Source: Tyto alba
Lineage: Eukaryota > Chordata > Aves > Strigiformes > Tytonidae
NCBI RefSeq assembly: GCF_018691265.1
Contig: NW_024881322.1
Span: 1,116,001-1,180,000, forward strand
Direction: 5' to 3'
Length of the DNA stretch: 64,000 nucleotides
Shown: in pieces, positions 23,301 to 34,860 of the stretch
Numbering within the stretch: the stretch's first letter is position 1
Layout of the letters: each line of letters starts with the position of its first letter
The notes under the pieces: model-generated
What the model was told of the DNA's origin: nothing
The model's input: the letters and a program-made list of their open reading frames with translations, nothing else
Database searches by the model: none
Translations under genes and position numbers: made by a program

Positions 23301-26300
23301 GCACGGCCCTTCCTGGGCCAAGGACACTGGGTTTAGGTCAGATACTTTCCTGGCACGGTCCTTCCTGGGCCAAGGACACTGGGTTTAGGTCGGATACGTT
23401 CCTGGCACGGCCCTTCCTGGGCCAAGGACACTGGGTTTAGGTCGGATACGTTCCTGGCACGGTCCTTCCTGGGCCAAGGACACTGGGTTTAGGTCGGATA
23501 CGTTCCTGGCACGGCCCTTCCTGGGCCAAGGACACTGGGTTTAGGTCGGATACGTTCCTGGCACGGCCCTTCCTGGGCCAAGGACACTGGGTTTAGGTCG
23601 GATACGTTCTTGGCACGGTCCTTCCTGGGCCAAGGACAATGGGTTTAGGTTGGATACGTTCCTGGCACGGTCCTTTCTGGGCCAAGGACACTGGGTTTAG
23701 GTCGGATACGTTCTTGGCACGGCCCTTCCTGGGCCAAGGACAATGGGTTTAGGTTGGATACGTTCCTGGCACGGTCCTTTCTGGGCCAAGGACACTGGGT
23801 TTAGGTCGGATACGTTCCTGGCACGGCCCTTCCTGGGCCAAGGACACTGGGTTTAGGTCAGATACGTTCCTGGCACGGTCCTTCCTGGGCCAAGGACACT
23901 GGGTTTAGGTCGGATACGTTCCTGGCACGGCCCTTCCTGGGCCAAGGACAATGGGTTTAGGTCGGATACGTTCCTGGCACGGCCCTTCCTGGACCAAGGA
24001 CAATGGGTTTAGGTCGGATACGTTCTTGGCACGGTCCTTCCTGGGCCAAGGACCCTGGGTTTAGGTCGGATACATTCCTGGCACGGCCCTTCCTGGGCCA
24101 AGGACACTGGGTTTAGGTCGGATACGTTCCTGGCACGGTCCTTCCTGGGCCAAGGACACTGGGTTTAGGTCGGATACTTTCCTGGCACGGTCCTTCCTGG
24201 GCCAAGGACACTGGGTTTAGGTCGGATACGTTCCTGGCACGGCCCTTCCTGGGCCAAGGACACTGGGTTTAGGACGGATACTTTCCTGGCACGGTCCTTC
24301 CTGGGCCAAGGACACTGGGTTTAGGTCGGATACGTTCCTGGCACGGTCCTTCCTGGGCCAAGGACACTGGGTTTAGGTCGGATACTTTCCTGGCACGGTC
24401 CTTCCTGGGCCAAGGACACTGGGTTTAGGTCGGATACGTTCCTGGCACGGCCCTTCCTGGGCCAAGGACACTGGGTTTAGGTCGGATACTTTCCTGGCAC
24501 GGCCCTTCCTGGGCCAAGGACACTGGGTTTAGGTCGGATACGTTCCTGGCACGGTCCTTCCTGGGCCAAGGACACTGGGTTTAGGTCGGATACGTTCCTG
24601 GCACGGTCCTTCCTGGGCCAAGGACACTGGGTTTAGGTCGGATACGTTCCTGGCACGGTCCTTCCTGGGCCAAGGACAATGGGTTTAGGTCAGATACGTT
24701 CCTGGCACGGCCCTTCCTGGGCCAAGGACACTGGGTTTAGGTCGGATACATTCCTGGCACGGCCCTTCCTGGGCCAAGGACACTGGGTTTAGGTCGGATA
24801 CGTTCCTGGCACGGTCCTTTGTGGGCCAAGGACACTGGGTTTAGGTCGGATACGTTCCTGGCACGGTCCTTCCTGGGCCAAGGACACTGGGTTTAGGTCG
24901 GATACGTTCCTGGCACGGCCCTTCCTGGGCCAAGGACACTGGGTTTAGGTCGGATACGTTCCTGGCACGGTCCTTCCTGGGCCAAGGACACTGGGTTTAG
25001 GTCGGATACGTTCCTGGCACGGTCCTTTGTGGGCCAAGGACCCTGGGTTTAGGTCGGATACGTTCCTGGCACGGCCCTTCCTGGGCCAAGGACACTGGGT
25101 TTAGGTCGGATACTTTCCTGGCACGGTCCTTCCTGGGCCAAGGACACTGGGTTTAGGTCGGATACGTTCCTGGCACGGCCCTTTCTGGGCCAAGGACCCT
25201 GGGTTTAGGTCGGATACGTTCCTGGCACGGTCCTTCCTGGGCCAAGGACACTGGGTTTAGGTCGGATACGTTCCTGGCACGGTCCTTCCTGGGCCAAGGA
25301 CACTGGGTTTAGGTCGGATACGTTCCTGGCACGGTCCTTCCTGGGCCAAGGACACGGGGTTTAGGTCGGATACGTTCCTGGCACGGTCCTTCCTGGGCCA
25401 AGGACACGGGGTTTAGGTCGGATACGTTCCTGGCACGGTCCTTCCTGGGCCAAGGACACTGGGTTTAGGTCGGATACGTTCCTGGCACGGTCCTTCCTGG
25501 GCCAAGGACACGGGGTTTAGGTCGGATACGTTCCTGGCACGGTCCTTCCTGGGCCAAGGACACTGGGTTTAGGTCGGATACGTTCCTGGCACGGCCCTTC
25601 CTGGGCCAAGGACACTGGGTTTAGGTCGGATACGTTCCTGGCACGGCCCTTCCTGGGCCAAGGACACTGGGTTTAGGTCGGATACGTTCCTGGCACGGTC
25701 CTTCCTGGGCCAAGGACACTGGGTTTAGGTCGGATACGTTCCTGGCACGGTCCTTCCTGGGCCAAGGACACTGGGTTTAGGTCGGATACGTTCCTGGCAC
25801 GGTCCTTCCTGGGCCAAGGACACTGGGTTTAGGTCGGATACGTTCCTGGCACGGTCCTTTGTGGGCCAAGGACACTGGGTTTAGGTCGGATACGTTCCTG
25901 GCACGGCCCTTCCTGGGCCAAGGACACTGGGTTTAGGTCAGATACTTTCCTGGCACGGTCCTTCCTGGGCCAAGGACACTGGGTTTAGGTCGGATACGTT
26001 CCTGGCACGGCCCTTCCTGGGCCAAGGACACTGGGTTTAGGTCGGATACGTTCCTGGCACGGTCCTTCCTGGGCCAAGGACACTGGGTTTAGGTCGGATA
26101 CGTTCCTGGCACGGCCCTTCCTGGGCCAAGGACAATGGGTTTAGGTCGGATACGTTCCTGGCACGGTCCTTCCTGGGCCAAGGACCCTGGGTTCAGGTCG
26201 GATACGTTCCTGGCACGGTCCTTCCTGGGCCAAGGACACTGGGTTTAGGTCGGATACGTTCCTGGCACGGTCCTTCCTGGGCCAAGGACACTGGGTTTAG

Positions 26301-26684
26301 GTCGGATACGTTCCTGGCACGGCCCTTCCTGGGCCAAGGACACTGGGTTTAGGTTGGATACGTTCCTGGCACGGTCCTTCCTGGGCCAAGGACACTGGGT
26401 TTAGGTCGGATACGTTCCTGGCACGGCCCTTCCTGGGCCAAGGACACTGGGTTTAGGTCGGATACGTTCCTGGCACGGTCCTTCCTGGGCCAAGGACACT
26501 GGGTTTAGGTCGGATACGTTCCTGGCACGGCCCTTCCTGGGCCAAGGACACTGGGTTTAGGTTGGATACGTTCCTGGCACGGTCCTTCCTGGGCCAAGGA
26601 CACTGGGTTTAGGTCGGATACGTTCCTGGCACGGCCCTTCCTGGGCCAAGGACACTGGGTTTAGGTCGGATACGTTCCTGGCAC
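20392..26684. repeat. 121-copy tandem array of a 52-bp CpG-rich unit
   Basis: A 52-bp unit containing GGTCCTTCCTGGGCCAAGGA, CACTGGGTTTAGGTCGG and ATACGTTCCTGGCAC is repeated head-to-tail. The landmark CTGGGCCAAG sits at 20401 and again at 26641, 6,240 bp apart, which is exactly 120 periods, so there is no net insertion or deletion. Unit GC is about 60 percent with three CpGs per unit. Variants are single-base: cggTcc or cggCcc; ttCctgg, ttTctgg or ttTgtgg; gacaCt, gacaAt, gacCct or gacacG; gtCGg, gtCAg or gtTGg; tacGttcct, tacTttcct or tacAttcct. Since 52 is not a multiple of three and each unit has a TAG, no frame stays open. This is a large intronic minisatellite. Confidence 0.97.
20864..26134. 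repeat. Perfect 2,600-bp (50-unit) tandem duplication inside the array
   Basis: Line-by-line comparison at an offset of 2,600 bp shows identity from about 20864 to 23534 against 23464 to 26134. Every diagnostic unit variant is in the same order: the aggacgg unit, the tactttcct units, the ggaccaagg unit, the tttgtggg units and the gacacgggg trio. The match breaks on the left at 20863 (T/C) and 20831 (A/C), and on the right at 23535 versus 26135 (C/A). This is a higher-order duplication by unequal exchange, or an assembly duplication. Confidence 0.93.
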
Positions 26685-28550
26685 CATCCAGTACGGGGCT
26701 GAGGAACGTGGAGGGAAGGTGCTCACGCCCCGTTGGTCTCCAGGCAGTGGGGTGAGACTCGGGGGTCTGGCCCGCGGTGCTGCAGCTGGCTGCCCTGCTC
26801 TTTGTGACCTCAAAACATAGCGTGTGCGGAGGTGGGTGCTGCTGCCTGGAAAAGGGCCAAGCGACCTTTTTGTTCCATGTTTAATGTGATACCGTAGGAA
26901 ATGGTTCAGCCTGTAGGCAGGTACGGTACTGACCACGGCATCTTTGCCTCGCGCTCTGCGAGTGTGGAGGGCACTTCCTACGGCTGGACCACAAATAACC
27001 CAAGAGCTTGAATAACTCCGTAATTCTTCTTTAAAAAAGTGTTGCAGTGATAGACCTGAGCAGATTGCAGTCACAGTCAAACAGCCCTGCCCCGAGCCAT
27101 TTGCTTTTCTTCTTGGTTTCTGTGTGTTGTGATCCTACTGAGACAAGAAAGCAAATTCTGATAAGTGAGGAAGTAAAGCAGAAGTCACGATCAGATTTAT
27201 TATACACACCGCCAGCACTGTCGTTAGACATTTTTACCTACTTCTGTTTTTTGGAAAATTTTCAAAAAGAATTTTTGCGTATTTTTTCCCTAGACTGGAT
27301 GGAAATTTTGCCGTTGCTTAATGTAGAAAGGGAGTGGGAAATATCAAATTTACATGTGAATTATTTATGTGTCCAATTTGCTGTTGTGAATAGAGGAACA
27401 AGAATCTTAAAAGCTGTTAAGGACTATGAGTTTTATTGTCTGACTGTGGTTGTAGCTGCAGGCCATGCAGGGTAGTGCCAGGTAGCCTAAGGGTGCTGCT
27501 GGGAGGGAGGAGGGAATGTGCCAGGATGCTCACTGCTGAGCAGTGAGGTTGCATCTAGATATTTGGTCAAGTTACTGGAGAGGAGTGATGTTTTTCCTTC
27601 AAGGCCTGAAGATGAACAGCTTTATTTATGCTTCTCCTGGTACATCCAGAACAGAAAAAGGAATAGAACAAAAGTTACGATGCTGTAGTACAGCATCTTC
27701 GCGTTTTTTATTCTGTGCTTCCTATATTCAAGGGATTTCCTAGCAAGAATAGAAACATCTGCAATAACAACTCCTATTTATGTTAATATTTTGCAATCAG
27801 CATGCAGTCTGGAATAATTACAATGAATGCACCCTCTGCTCCAAACACGCACAACTTGCATTTATTTCAGGCTTCTTTGCCTCAGAAGTCTGAGAACATA
27901 ATCCCTTATTCTGCTCTGTTTCATCTCCTTTACATGAATTTATCTAACAGTACCTTTTGTGAGACTCATTAACAATGGTCATGCCATAATAAATTATATA
28001 AATTGAGAAGTTTTTAATTAAATAAGTTAACAAAAAAAAATCAAAGCATAATAAATTTAATTAAGTGACATTTTCCTGTAATAAATTTGCACACACGGTG
28101 TGTAATGAGGTAGGCTGAGGTAAAATCTAGAATCTGAAGCTTTTTAGCATTCTTAGCTTCACTAATTTAATCTGCAAAAATATATTTTTCTGTCTTTTTT
28201 TTATAATATTTTAAAAAAATCATGCGTCCAACACACCTTGTTGTGCAACGGATTATGCAGCCTTAGCAGAAAACCAGTAGTTACTGACAAAGACGTGACG
28301 AAAAGTGTGTTTGACCGTATGAAGACACGTCTTCCCGTCTTTCCTCCTCTGTTTCTTTGAGAGCTGCTCACCCAGGTCAGGGTCATTTTCTCCAGCTTGG
28401 CACTGGCCCTTCAGCTCGATTAATTTTTTTTGGTGCTGGGCAGAACCGAGGGGTATTTTTGGCTGAACTGGCTGATGGCTACGGTATGGAGAGCACGTTT
28501 GGAGCTGAACCTCCGTGCTGGTGCCGTGCTCCTTTTTCTGCCCGGGATGT
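26685..28550. other. Intron 1 between the two large repeat arrays
   Basis: The first 300 bp or so after the 52-bp array are still fairly GC-rich. The remainder becomes AT-rich. An especially AT-rich stretch at about 27960-28200 contains several TAATTA-like and AATAAATT-like words. No exon, transposon or RNA gene is recognised. Confidence 0.5.
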
Positions 28551-28993
28551 GGGAGGGGAAGGGAAGGGGAAGGGGAAGGGAAGGGGAAGGGGAAGGGAAG
28601 GGGAAGGGGAAGGGGAAGGGAAGGGGCAGGGGAAGGGGAAGGGAAGGGGAAGGGGAAGGGAAGGGAAGGGAAGGGAAGGAAGTTGGAAGGGAAGGGAAGG
28701 GAAGGGAAGGGAAGGGAAGGGAAGGGAAGGGAAGGGAAGGGAAGGAAGTTGGAAGGGAAGGGAAGGAAGTTGGGAAGGAAGTTGGAAGGGAAGGGAAGGG
28801 AAGGGAAGGGAAGGAAGTTGGAAGGGAAGGAAGTTGGGAAGGAAGTTGGAAGGGAAGGGAAGGGAAGGGAAGGAAGTTGGAAGGGAAGGGAAGGAAGTTG
28901 GAAGGGAAGGGGAAGGGAAGGGAGGGGAAGGGAAGGGGAAGGGGAAGGGAAGGGGAAGGGGAAGGGGAAGGGGAAGGGGAAGGGAAGGGAAGG
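28551..28993. repeat. 443-bp polypurine tract, (GGGAA)n/(GGGGAA)n
   Basis: The + strand is G and A only apart from one C (about 28627) and nine TT interruptions, each in a GGAAGTTGG context between about 28683 and 28900. The outer parts are GGGGAA/GGGAA mixtures, the centre is GGGAA. Frames open through it encode only Gly/Lys/Glu/Arg or Pro/Ser/Leu/Phe runs and are not genes. Such mirror-symmetric purine tracts can form triplex (H-DNA). Confidence 0.95.
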
Positions 28994-29718
28994 TCAGCCT
29001 TGGCCTGCATGTTCTGTGCCATGGAGAGACCCCTCAGGTGGCCTCTGCAGTCACCAGCACCTGCCTTTGCTTTCTGGTTCCTGAACCTGCATCCAGAAAT
29101 ACTGATTGCGGTGTGATCCACTCCCTCCCAAACCCCTACACAGCTCAGCCAGGCTGCTTTCACTTGAGCAATGTTCCCATCTAAGGGATTTGGTCCACAA
29201 AGGAGAGCTTTGGTTTTCCTTTACATCCAGGATATGCAGCTTCATGATAGTGAATGGTGCTCTCATTTTTTCAATGGTGAGCCCATGAAGGGATTGAACA
29301 AAAATCCCTGGGTGAGGACACAGAAAGGGAATCTTTAAAATTATGGATATCGGTTTGTGTTTTTCCCAGACATCTCTGCAGAGTCACAGAGAGCTGTGCA
29401 AAGTGAGGATGCTGGTACATTACATTCACTGTTTTGCTTTGGTGATGCATAGAGTCAGAATGAGGTTTTGTAATTGTCTTTCACAAGTGCAAATGGCTGT
29501 GTACTGAAGGATATGAAAATAATTACCAGTATTTATTATCTCTGTGAAGCATTCTTTCCTTTTGATATTTGAAGCTAGGGCTTATTTAGAGAGGCAAGAT
29601 TGGTGTCAGCAACAGCTGTTTACGGTTTGGGGTGGGTTTCTGGGTTTTGGGGTCTGCTTCCATTATTCCATGTACCATCAAACTCTGAAACCAGGGAATA
29701 AGACTTTTGGACATCCTG

Positions 29719-29776
29719 TGAAAAAAAAAAAAAAAAACATAGCACCAGGTCTGAAAAAAAAACATAGCACCAGGTC
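29719..29776. repeat. Tandem duplication of an A-run plus CATAGCACCAGGTC
   Basis: An A run followed by CATAGCACCAGGTC occurs twice in a row, with CTG between the copies. A local duplication by replication slippage at an A tract is the simplest explanation. Confidence 0.85.
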
Positions 29777-32700
29777 ATTTGATTTGTGTGTACATACACT
29801 TGGGGTTGCAGGGTGAGAAAAAGATGTGTGATGAGGGAGATAAGGGAAAGACAGGCTGGGTCAGATTGTGACAATACTGCCTGTGGTGGCATTGACAGTG
29901 CTGCGTCTCCGTCCCCTCCTAGTCAGCTGTCCCCTCATCTTAGGTCACTGCAGGGGTAGCTCAGTATTATGGGAAACAGAAAAAAAAAAAAAAAAGTTTC
30001 TGTTGCAATTTAATATTGCCTCTGCCAATAATTCTCTTGTTTTCTGCAAGATAGGTGTAATATTTAACCAGGTGAGGTCTGTTGTGAAGATGAAATGGCA
30101 ACTTATCTGAGATGGTGTATAACTCCTAAAATTCACCAGAAAGGTCACCTGTGAGCAGGTAGATCTCTTACAGTTCTCTGACTCACAGACCACAGTTAAT
30201 TGTCCACCAGAAGGCATTATAAAGTGTTTCGGTATATCCAGATCTCCTATCTCTCTCTGTCCCTGCCTTTTTACATTGAAAGAAAAGCAGCTGTAATTCT
30301 AGAAGAGGTAGGAGAGCATAAAGTTCATATAGCAGAAGCACATTTATTTTACAGAAAATGCCCCACTTGAGTTTTAGGGTTCTACCCAAACAGTTGCCAG
30401 ACAGCACTCCTAGGCTTGCGGCGTATTACACAGAAATCATTGCTGTAGTCCTTTGCAAAATTTGAGATAATTTGTAGCATGCATGGTAGTCTGGTGGTAA
30501 GGAAGAAAAGTGACTCCTGAGAGCAAAAACAAGGTGAAAGGAAAAAGTTAATGGGAACCCAAGAGTAGGGGGGAAACTAATGCACAGAAAGAGCGGGGGG
30601 GATTAGTCAAGCAAAGATAGGAATTAAAATATGAAGCGTTGTCTGAGAAAAGCAGCTCGCTAGTTGTCACTTGCTAGGATGAGAGCAAGAGTGAGTTCAA
30701 GAAGAGACTGAAGCAGACCTCCTCCCAGAGGTTTGGGAATCTCCCATGTGAAGTACCTTGGGGTGAGTGGGAAGAAACTCTCCCTCTTCAAGTGATACAA
30801 ATTAGAGGGCTGAGGTAGGGAAATTGTTTTAATTGTATCTGAAAAAGAAGATAGTAGAAATTAAGGTCTTGATGTCAGGAGTGTGTCAAATTAATGCATT
30901 ATGTATTTTTGGAATTATCCAATGTGTCATAAGCCAATTTCTTTCCAGGGGAAATGTGACATCTTCTCCCTTGTGAGTGGGGTTTCTAAAGGGTTGAAAA
31001 CCAAGGAAAATGAAAAGCAAAAAGAGAAGTTGTCAAGTGGAGAAGGAAGGCATCGACTGTGCTATTTAAACTATATAAATCAGCGGTGGTGTATCCTGCC
31101 TCTCAGCCCCTTCTGATAGCTCTGCGTATTTAGGCTGCTCGATCTGTTTCCCATTTTCGGTCCGTATCTGGGCAATAGATTTTACCTTGACCTGTAAAGC
31201 CAGTCATATCCTTTCACATAGCAGGGACTTCCCAGAGAGCAGAAACATAAATCTACACTGTTGCCATGAGGTACATGCTGTGCCTCACAGCAGATCTGGT
31301 TTTTAGCTCACAAGAATGTGTACAAGAGAATTTTGCTGGGCTGCTGAAAATATTTGAGCTGCAGTTTAACACACTGAATTCTTGTTTCTTCTGCTTCCAG
31401 AATCTGAATAGTTTAGAAAGGAAACAGAACAGAATTCTACTCTATTCCATGAAATTATATTCTCTGAAATGTGGAGTTAATGTCTGCAATCTGAAATGGT
31501 CTTCCTTTTCAGAAAAATACTGTTTCTGGCCTTCCTGTTGGGGAATAGTAGCTATCCTTTCCAGGACAATTGGTAGAGGTATGAAAATGTTCAAAGAGCT
31601 GACAATTAATAATTATTATTCACTGCTGCTGCTTTGCTTCTCGTACAGTGAACATATTTTTGGAGTAGAATTAAATCCAAGTCTCCCCAGGGGCTATTGG
31701 TATTTTGCTAATGCTGAATTGAAGCGTGCCATGTGCCGTGCGCTGGGGGGGGTCAGTAGCGCCTTGACAGAATTTAATTGTGTGTGTGGCAGGGGAGCTC
31801 TGGGTCACCGCGTGGTGGGTGTGACACAGCCGCAATCTGGTGGAAAAGCAATCTTTCACAGCCCCTCGTGTTTTCATGGACGGGAAGGCGACATCCCCAA
31901 GCTGCTTTCCATCCTGCCTGCAGGTGAAGCGGTCCAGCTCCTGGAGGGGGTATCCTGCACAGCCAGTTTTTGTTCCTTCTGCTCATCACCTACCCCTTTG
32001 CTTTTTTTACTCCCAAGCTGTAAATACTTAAAATGAGAAATAAGTTAATCAGAAGCCATGAAACCGAGATGGAAGCTGAGCTACCTTAAAAAATCAGCAA
32101 GTGAAGCAGCATGTCCAGATGGGAGGTGGAGGGAGGTAGTCTTTATAGCCTTCAAAATTACTTTCCTATTAAGCTGTTGAAGCGTAGGTTTGAAGGTATC
32201 GATACAAAAATTGAGTAGAATTCCCTCTCTGGGACATGCTGGTCTATGTTGGAAGTCCTCAGATGGCATATTGTCTTCTACCGCCCCATTTTGAGCACTC
32301 GTCTCCTTAATAGATCTTTGGTATTATTTTCCTTGATGAGGTCCTCACCTTCCTCAGACGTGCTCTTTGAGCACGTTCACGGGTGCAGTCAGTGCACAGC
32401 ACGTCGCGGCGTGGCCGGGCTAAAATAAAGTGTCAGGGAGAGAACCACTGTAATTAAACGTCCGAATCTTGCACCTAAGCCAGCGGAGTCGTGGGGCGAG
32501 CTGAGCTGAAGGCCCTCTCTTCCCAGACTCTTCTTCTTCCTCCTGCTCCCTTTTCCATCTCTCACTGGGGGCTAAACTAGCTCAGGCAACCCGTGCCCTG
32601 GCTGTGGAGGGGGTTCCCGGGAGAGTAGTAACGGGGATCTCTGTAGCGTGCGGTAACTAACGGGGGAATTCATGGGAGGCGGTGCTCAGTGAGGTATAGG

Positions 32701-33964
32701 GGCAGGAGAAGGTTTGGGGGGGAAGGGACCCCTGATGTGTCCTGCACCCACAGCGGTCCTCAGAGAAGGGGGTGCTGCCCCGGGGCGGGAGCTGTGGGCA
32801 CAGCTCGGTGCGGGTGCTGGGGCTGGTCCGGCGGTGGCAGGGCAGAAGAGTTCAGGAGGAGAGCGAGACATCTGCAAGCACCTTGGGCTGGCCCGAGGTC
32901 TGGGAGTTCCTGGGTGGTGGTTTGTTAATTTTGTTAGTAATTTGTGATGGCAGCGGCTGAATACTGAACAGCCGAAATCTAAGCAACTGGCATTTCATGC
33001 TTTGGTGAAGAGGGAGTGGGTGAGTGAAATAGTAGGGGTAAATTGTGAATAGGAGTGAAACCAGTATGTGCAGCTTTCTCCGAACCTGCCCACCTCTTTC
33101 TTTGTGCAATACTGGGCAGCTGGGGCTCTGCTATCTCCGCTTATCATCACTAATCAGGCTATAGATCAACGGGGACATGTTTTACTTTCAGTAGCTTTGG
33201 TGGAAATCTAAACTTATTGCCTAGATTATATGCATTTAGACCAGCAAAACTGCAAACAGAATTTGAGCCTTTTTTGTCAACGTGGTTGGTGGGAAGTACT
33301 CTCATTTTATCAGAGACTGCTATCTTTGTTTAGTCAGAGAAGAAACTGCTTGAATACAAAATGAGAGAGCATTTGCACTATTGTCTTTCTTTTTCCTCCT
33401 GTAAGGAAAATGGTACTGATCTTAGTAGGTGTAAAACTAATGGAGTTCACTATAAAATCACTTAGTTTATTTAAAAATGACATCTTCCTAATCAATATTT
33501 ATGGCAACCTGTAAAAACATAGGGCACAACACTTGACCAAGTTAGTTACAGGGGTGCGTGATGCTGTAATTAAATTCCTTCAGCTGATTCAGACATTTTT
33601 CAGGGGAGATTCCCCCACTCCTTGAATTCCATGGATCTTTTCTCTTAAGTGGCCCACTGGATTCCCTAACGCTTTTTAGTGCCAGGCTAGGTAGGTGTGC
33701 TTATGCGTTGCCGTGCTAAACTGCTTTCTCCAGAGGTGTAATTTAGAAACTGGTGGTTCATTCATTACTGTGCTTACCTTGGTCTGAATATATGATTCCA
33801 TCTGTTGTTCAGTTTGCAGACTGATGACTCATCCCATTGCTTCACCAGATAGCTACACGTGATCTTGTCCCATTCTTAGATGAGCTCGGGGAGCAAGCTA
33901 ACAAGAAATGTTTACAGCGTTCAGGGTAAATTGCAGTTCCACAGAGAAGTTTATTTAATAAAAG

Positions 33965-34022
33965 AAAAAAAAAAAAAAAAAAAAAAAAAGGGTTGCTGTA
34001 ACTAAACTTTTTTTTTTTTTTT
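33965..34022. repeat. A25 tract followed by T15 tract
   Basis: An A tract (33965-33989) and a T tract (34008-34022) are separated by 18 nt. On the minus strand an AATAAA word (34036-34041 read in reverse) precedes the T tract by about 14 nt, which would suit the tail of a minus-strand retrocopy. However, no gene is recognised in the adjoining 34.05-34.5 kb. Confidence 0.8.
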
Positions 34023-34775
34023 AAATAATTTCTGTTTTATTATGCCTTTGTTGGGCCTCACAGTGCATGGAAAGGATGTGAGAAAATATTCTCTGCTCCT
34101 TTCTAGCATGCCTAAGAAAAGTCAGGGTGGGCAGAAGCAGCATGGTGCTTCCATTCAGGAGCAAGATGCAGCGAAACCTGAAGATGGAGACATCCACGTA
34201 AAGGCAAAAAACCCTAGTGGGGTGTCCACCGTGTTTGCGTGAGTTTTCTGTAGAAGAGCAGCTCCCTGCATGCCACGTCCCCACATGACTTAGCAGCATC
34301 CTGGAGGTGTGAATGCCAGCCCCTGCAGAGCAGGATGTGCCGAAGATGAAGAGATGGCTGGTGGAGGGAGAGACGGTGAGTAGCTCTTTATTCCTGGCAG
34401 CGCACCCCCAGCAGGGAGGACAGCGCTGGCGATGGCCCAGACAGGCCCCCCCCACTGCCACATTACTGGGGATTAAGCCATTTTCCCTCTGGATCCTGCA
34501 GGAGGCTCTGCAGGAAGGGGTAGTGTGCCTCCAGATTTAAACATGCGCATAAATCAGCACTATGCGTAATGGGTTCGTTCTTTATTATTCGCCACTTCCC
34601 TCTGTTCTGCAACATGGGTTTCAGATAGTGCACACGTTGGTTTTTCTCCTCGTGCCATGTGGTCCTAACACGCATGGTGAAGGAAGGACGTTCAGACTGG
34701 AACTATTCCATCTCCCAGAATCTGACAGTTTTCCAATGTCACTTTTTTTCTCTCTTGGTATCTCTTCTGGTACTT

Positions 34776-34860
34776 TTAAAAAATACTTATTTTTAAATAT
34801 TATTCCATAAAAATACTTATTTTTAAAGTTTTTTTTTAAAAAATACTTATTTTTTAAAAG
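34776..34860. repeat. Three AT-rich copies of AAAAATACTTATTTTTAAA
   Basis: Near-identical copies at about 34776, 34807 and 34836, roughly 30 bp apart. Each copy is itself nearly self-complementary at its ends (AAAAAT with ATTTTT). Confidence 0.85.

Noticed and set aside
20392..26684. CRISPR-like array
   Set aside because: The whole 52-bp unit is conserved with no unique spacers, there are no cas genes, and the context is a vertebrate intron. It is a minisatellite.
20392..26684. Interstitial telomere or repetitive protein-coding array
   Set aside because: GGGTTTAGG occurs once per 52 bp and is not TTAGGG tandem repeat. The unit length is not divisible by three and each unit has a TAG, so every frame closes within 156 bp.
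28357..29184. Long open frames of 275, 247, 228 and 189 codons on both strands
   Set aside because: They are produced by the polypurine tract. The translations are Gly/Lys/Glu/Arg or Pro/Ser/Leu/Phe repeats.
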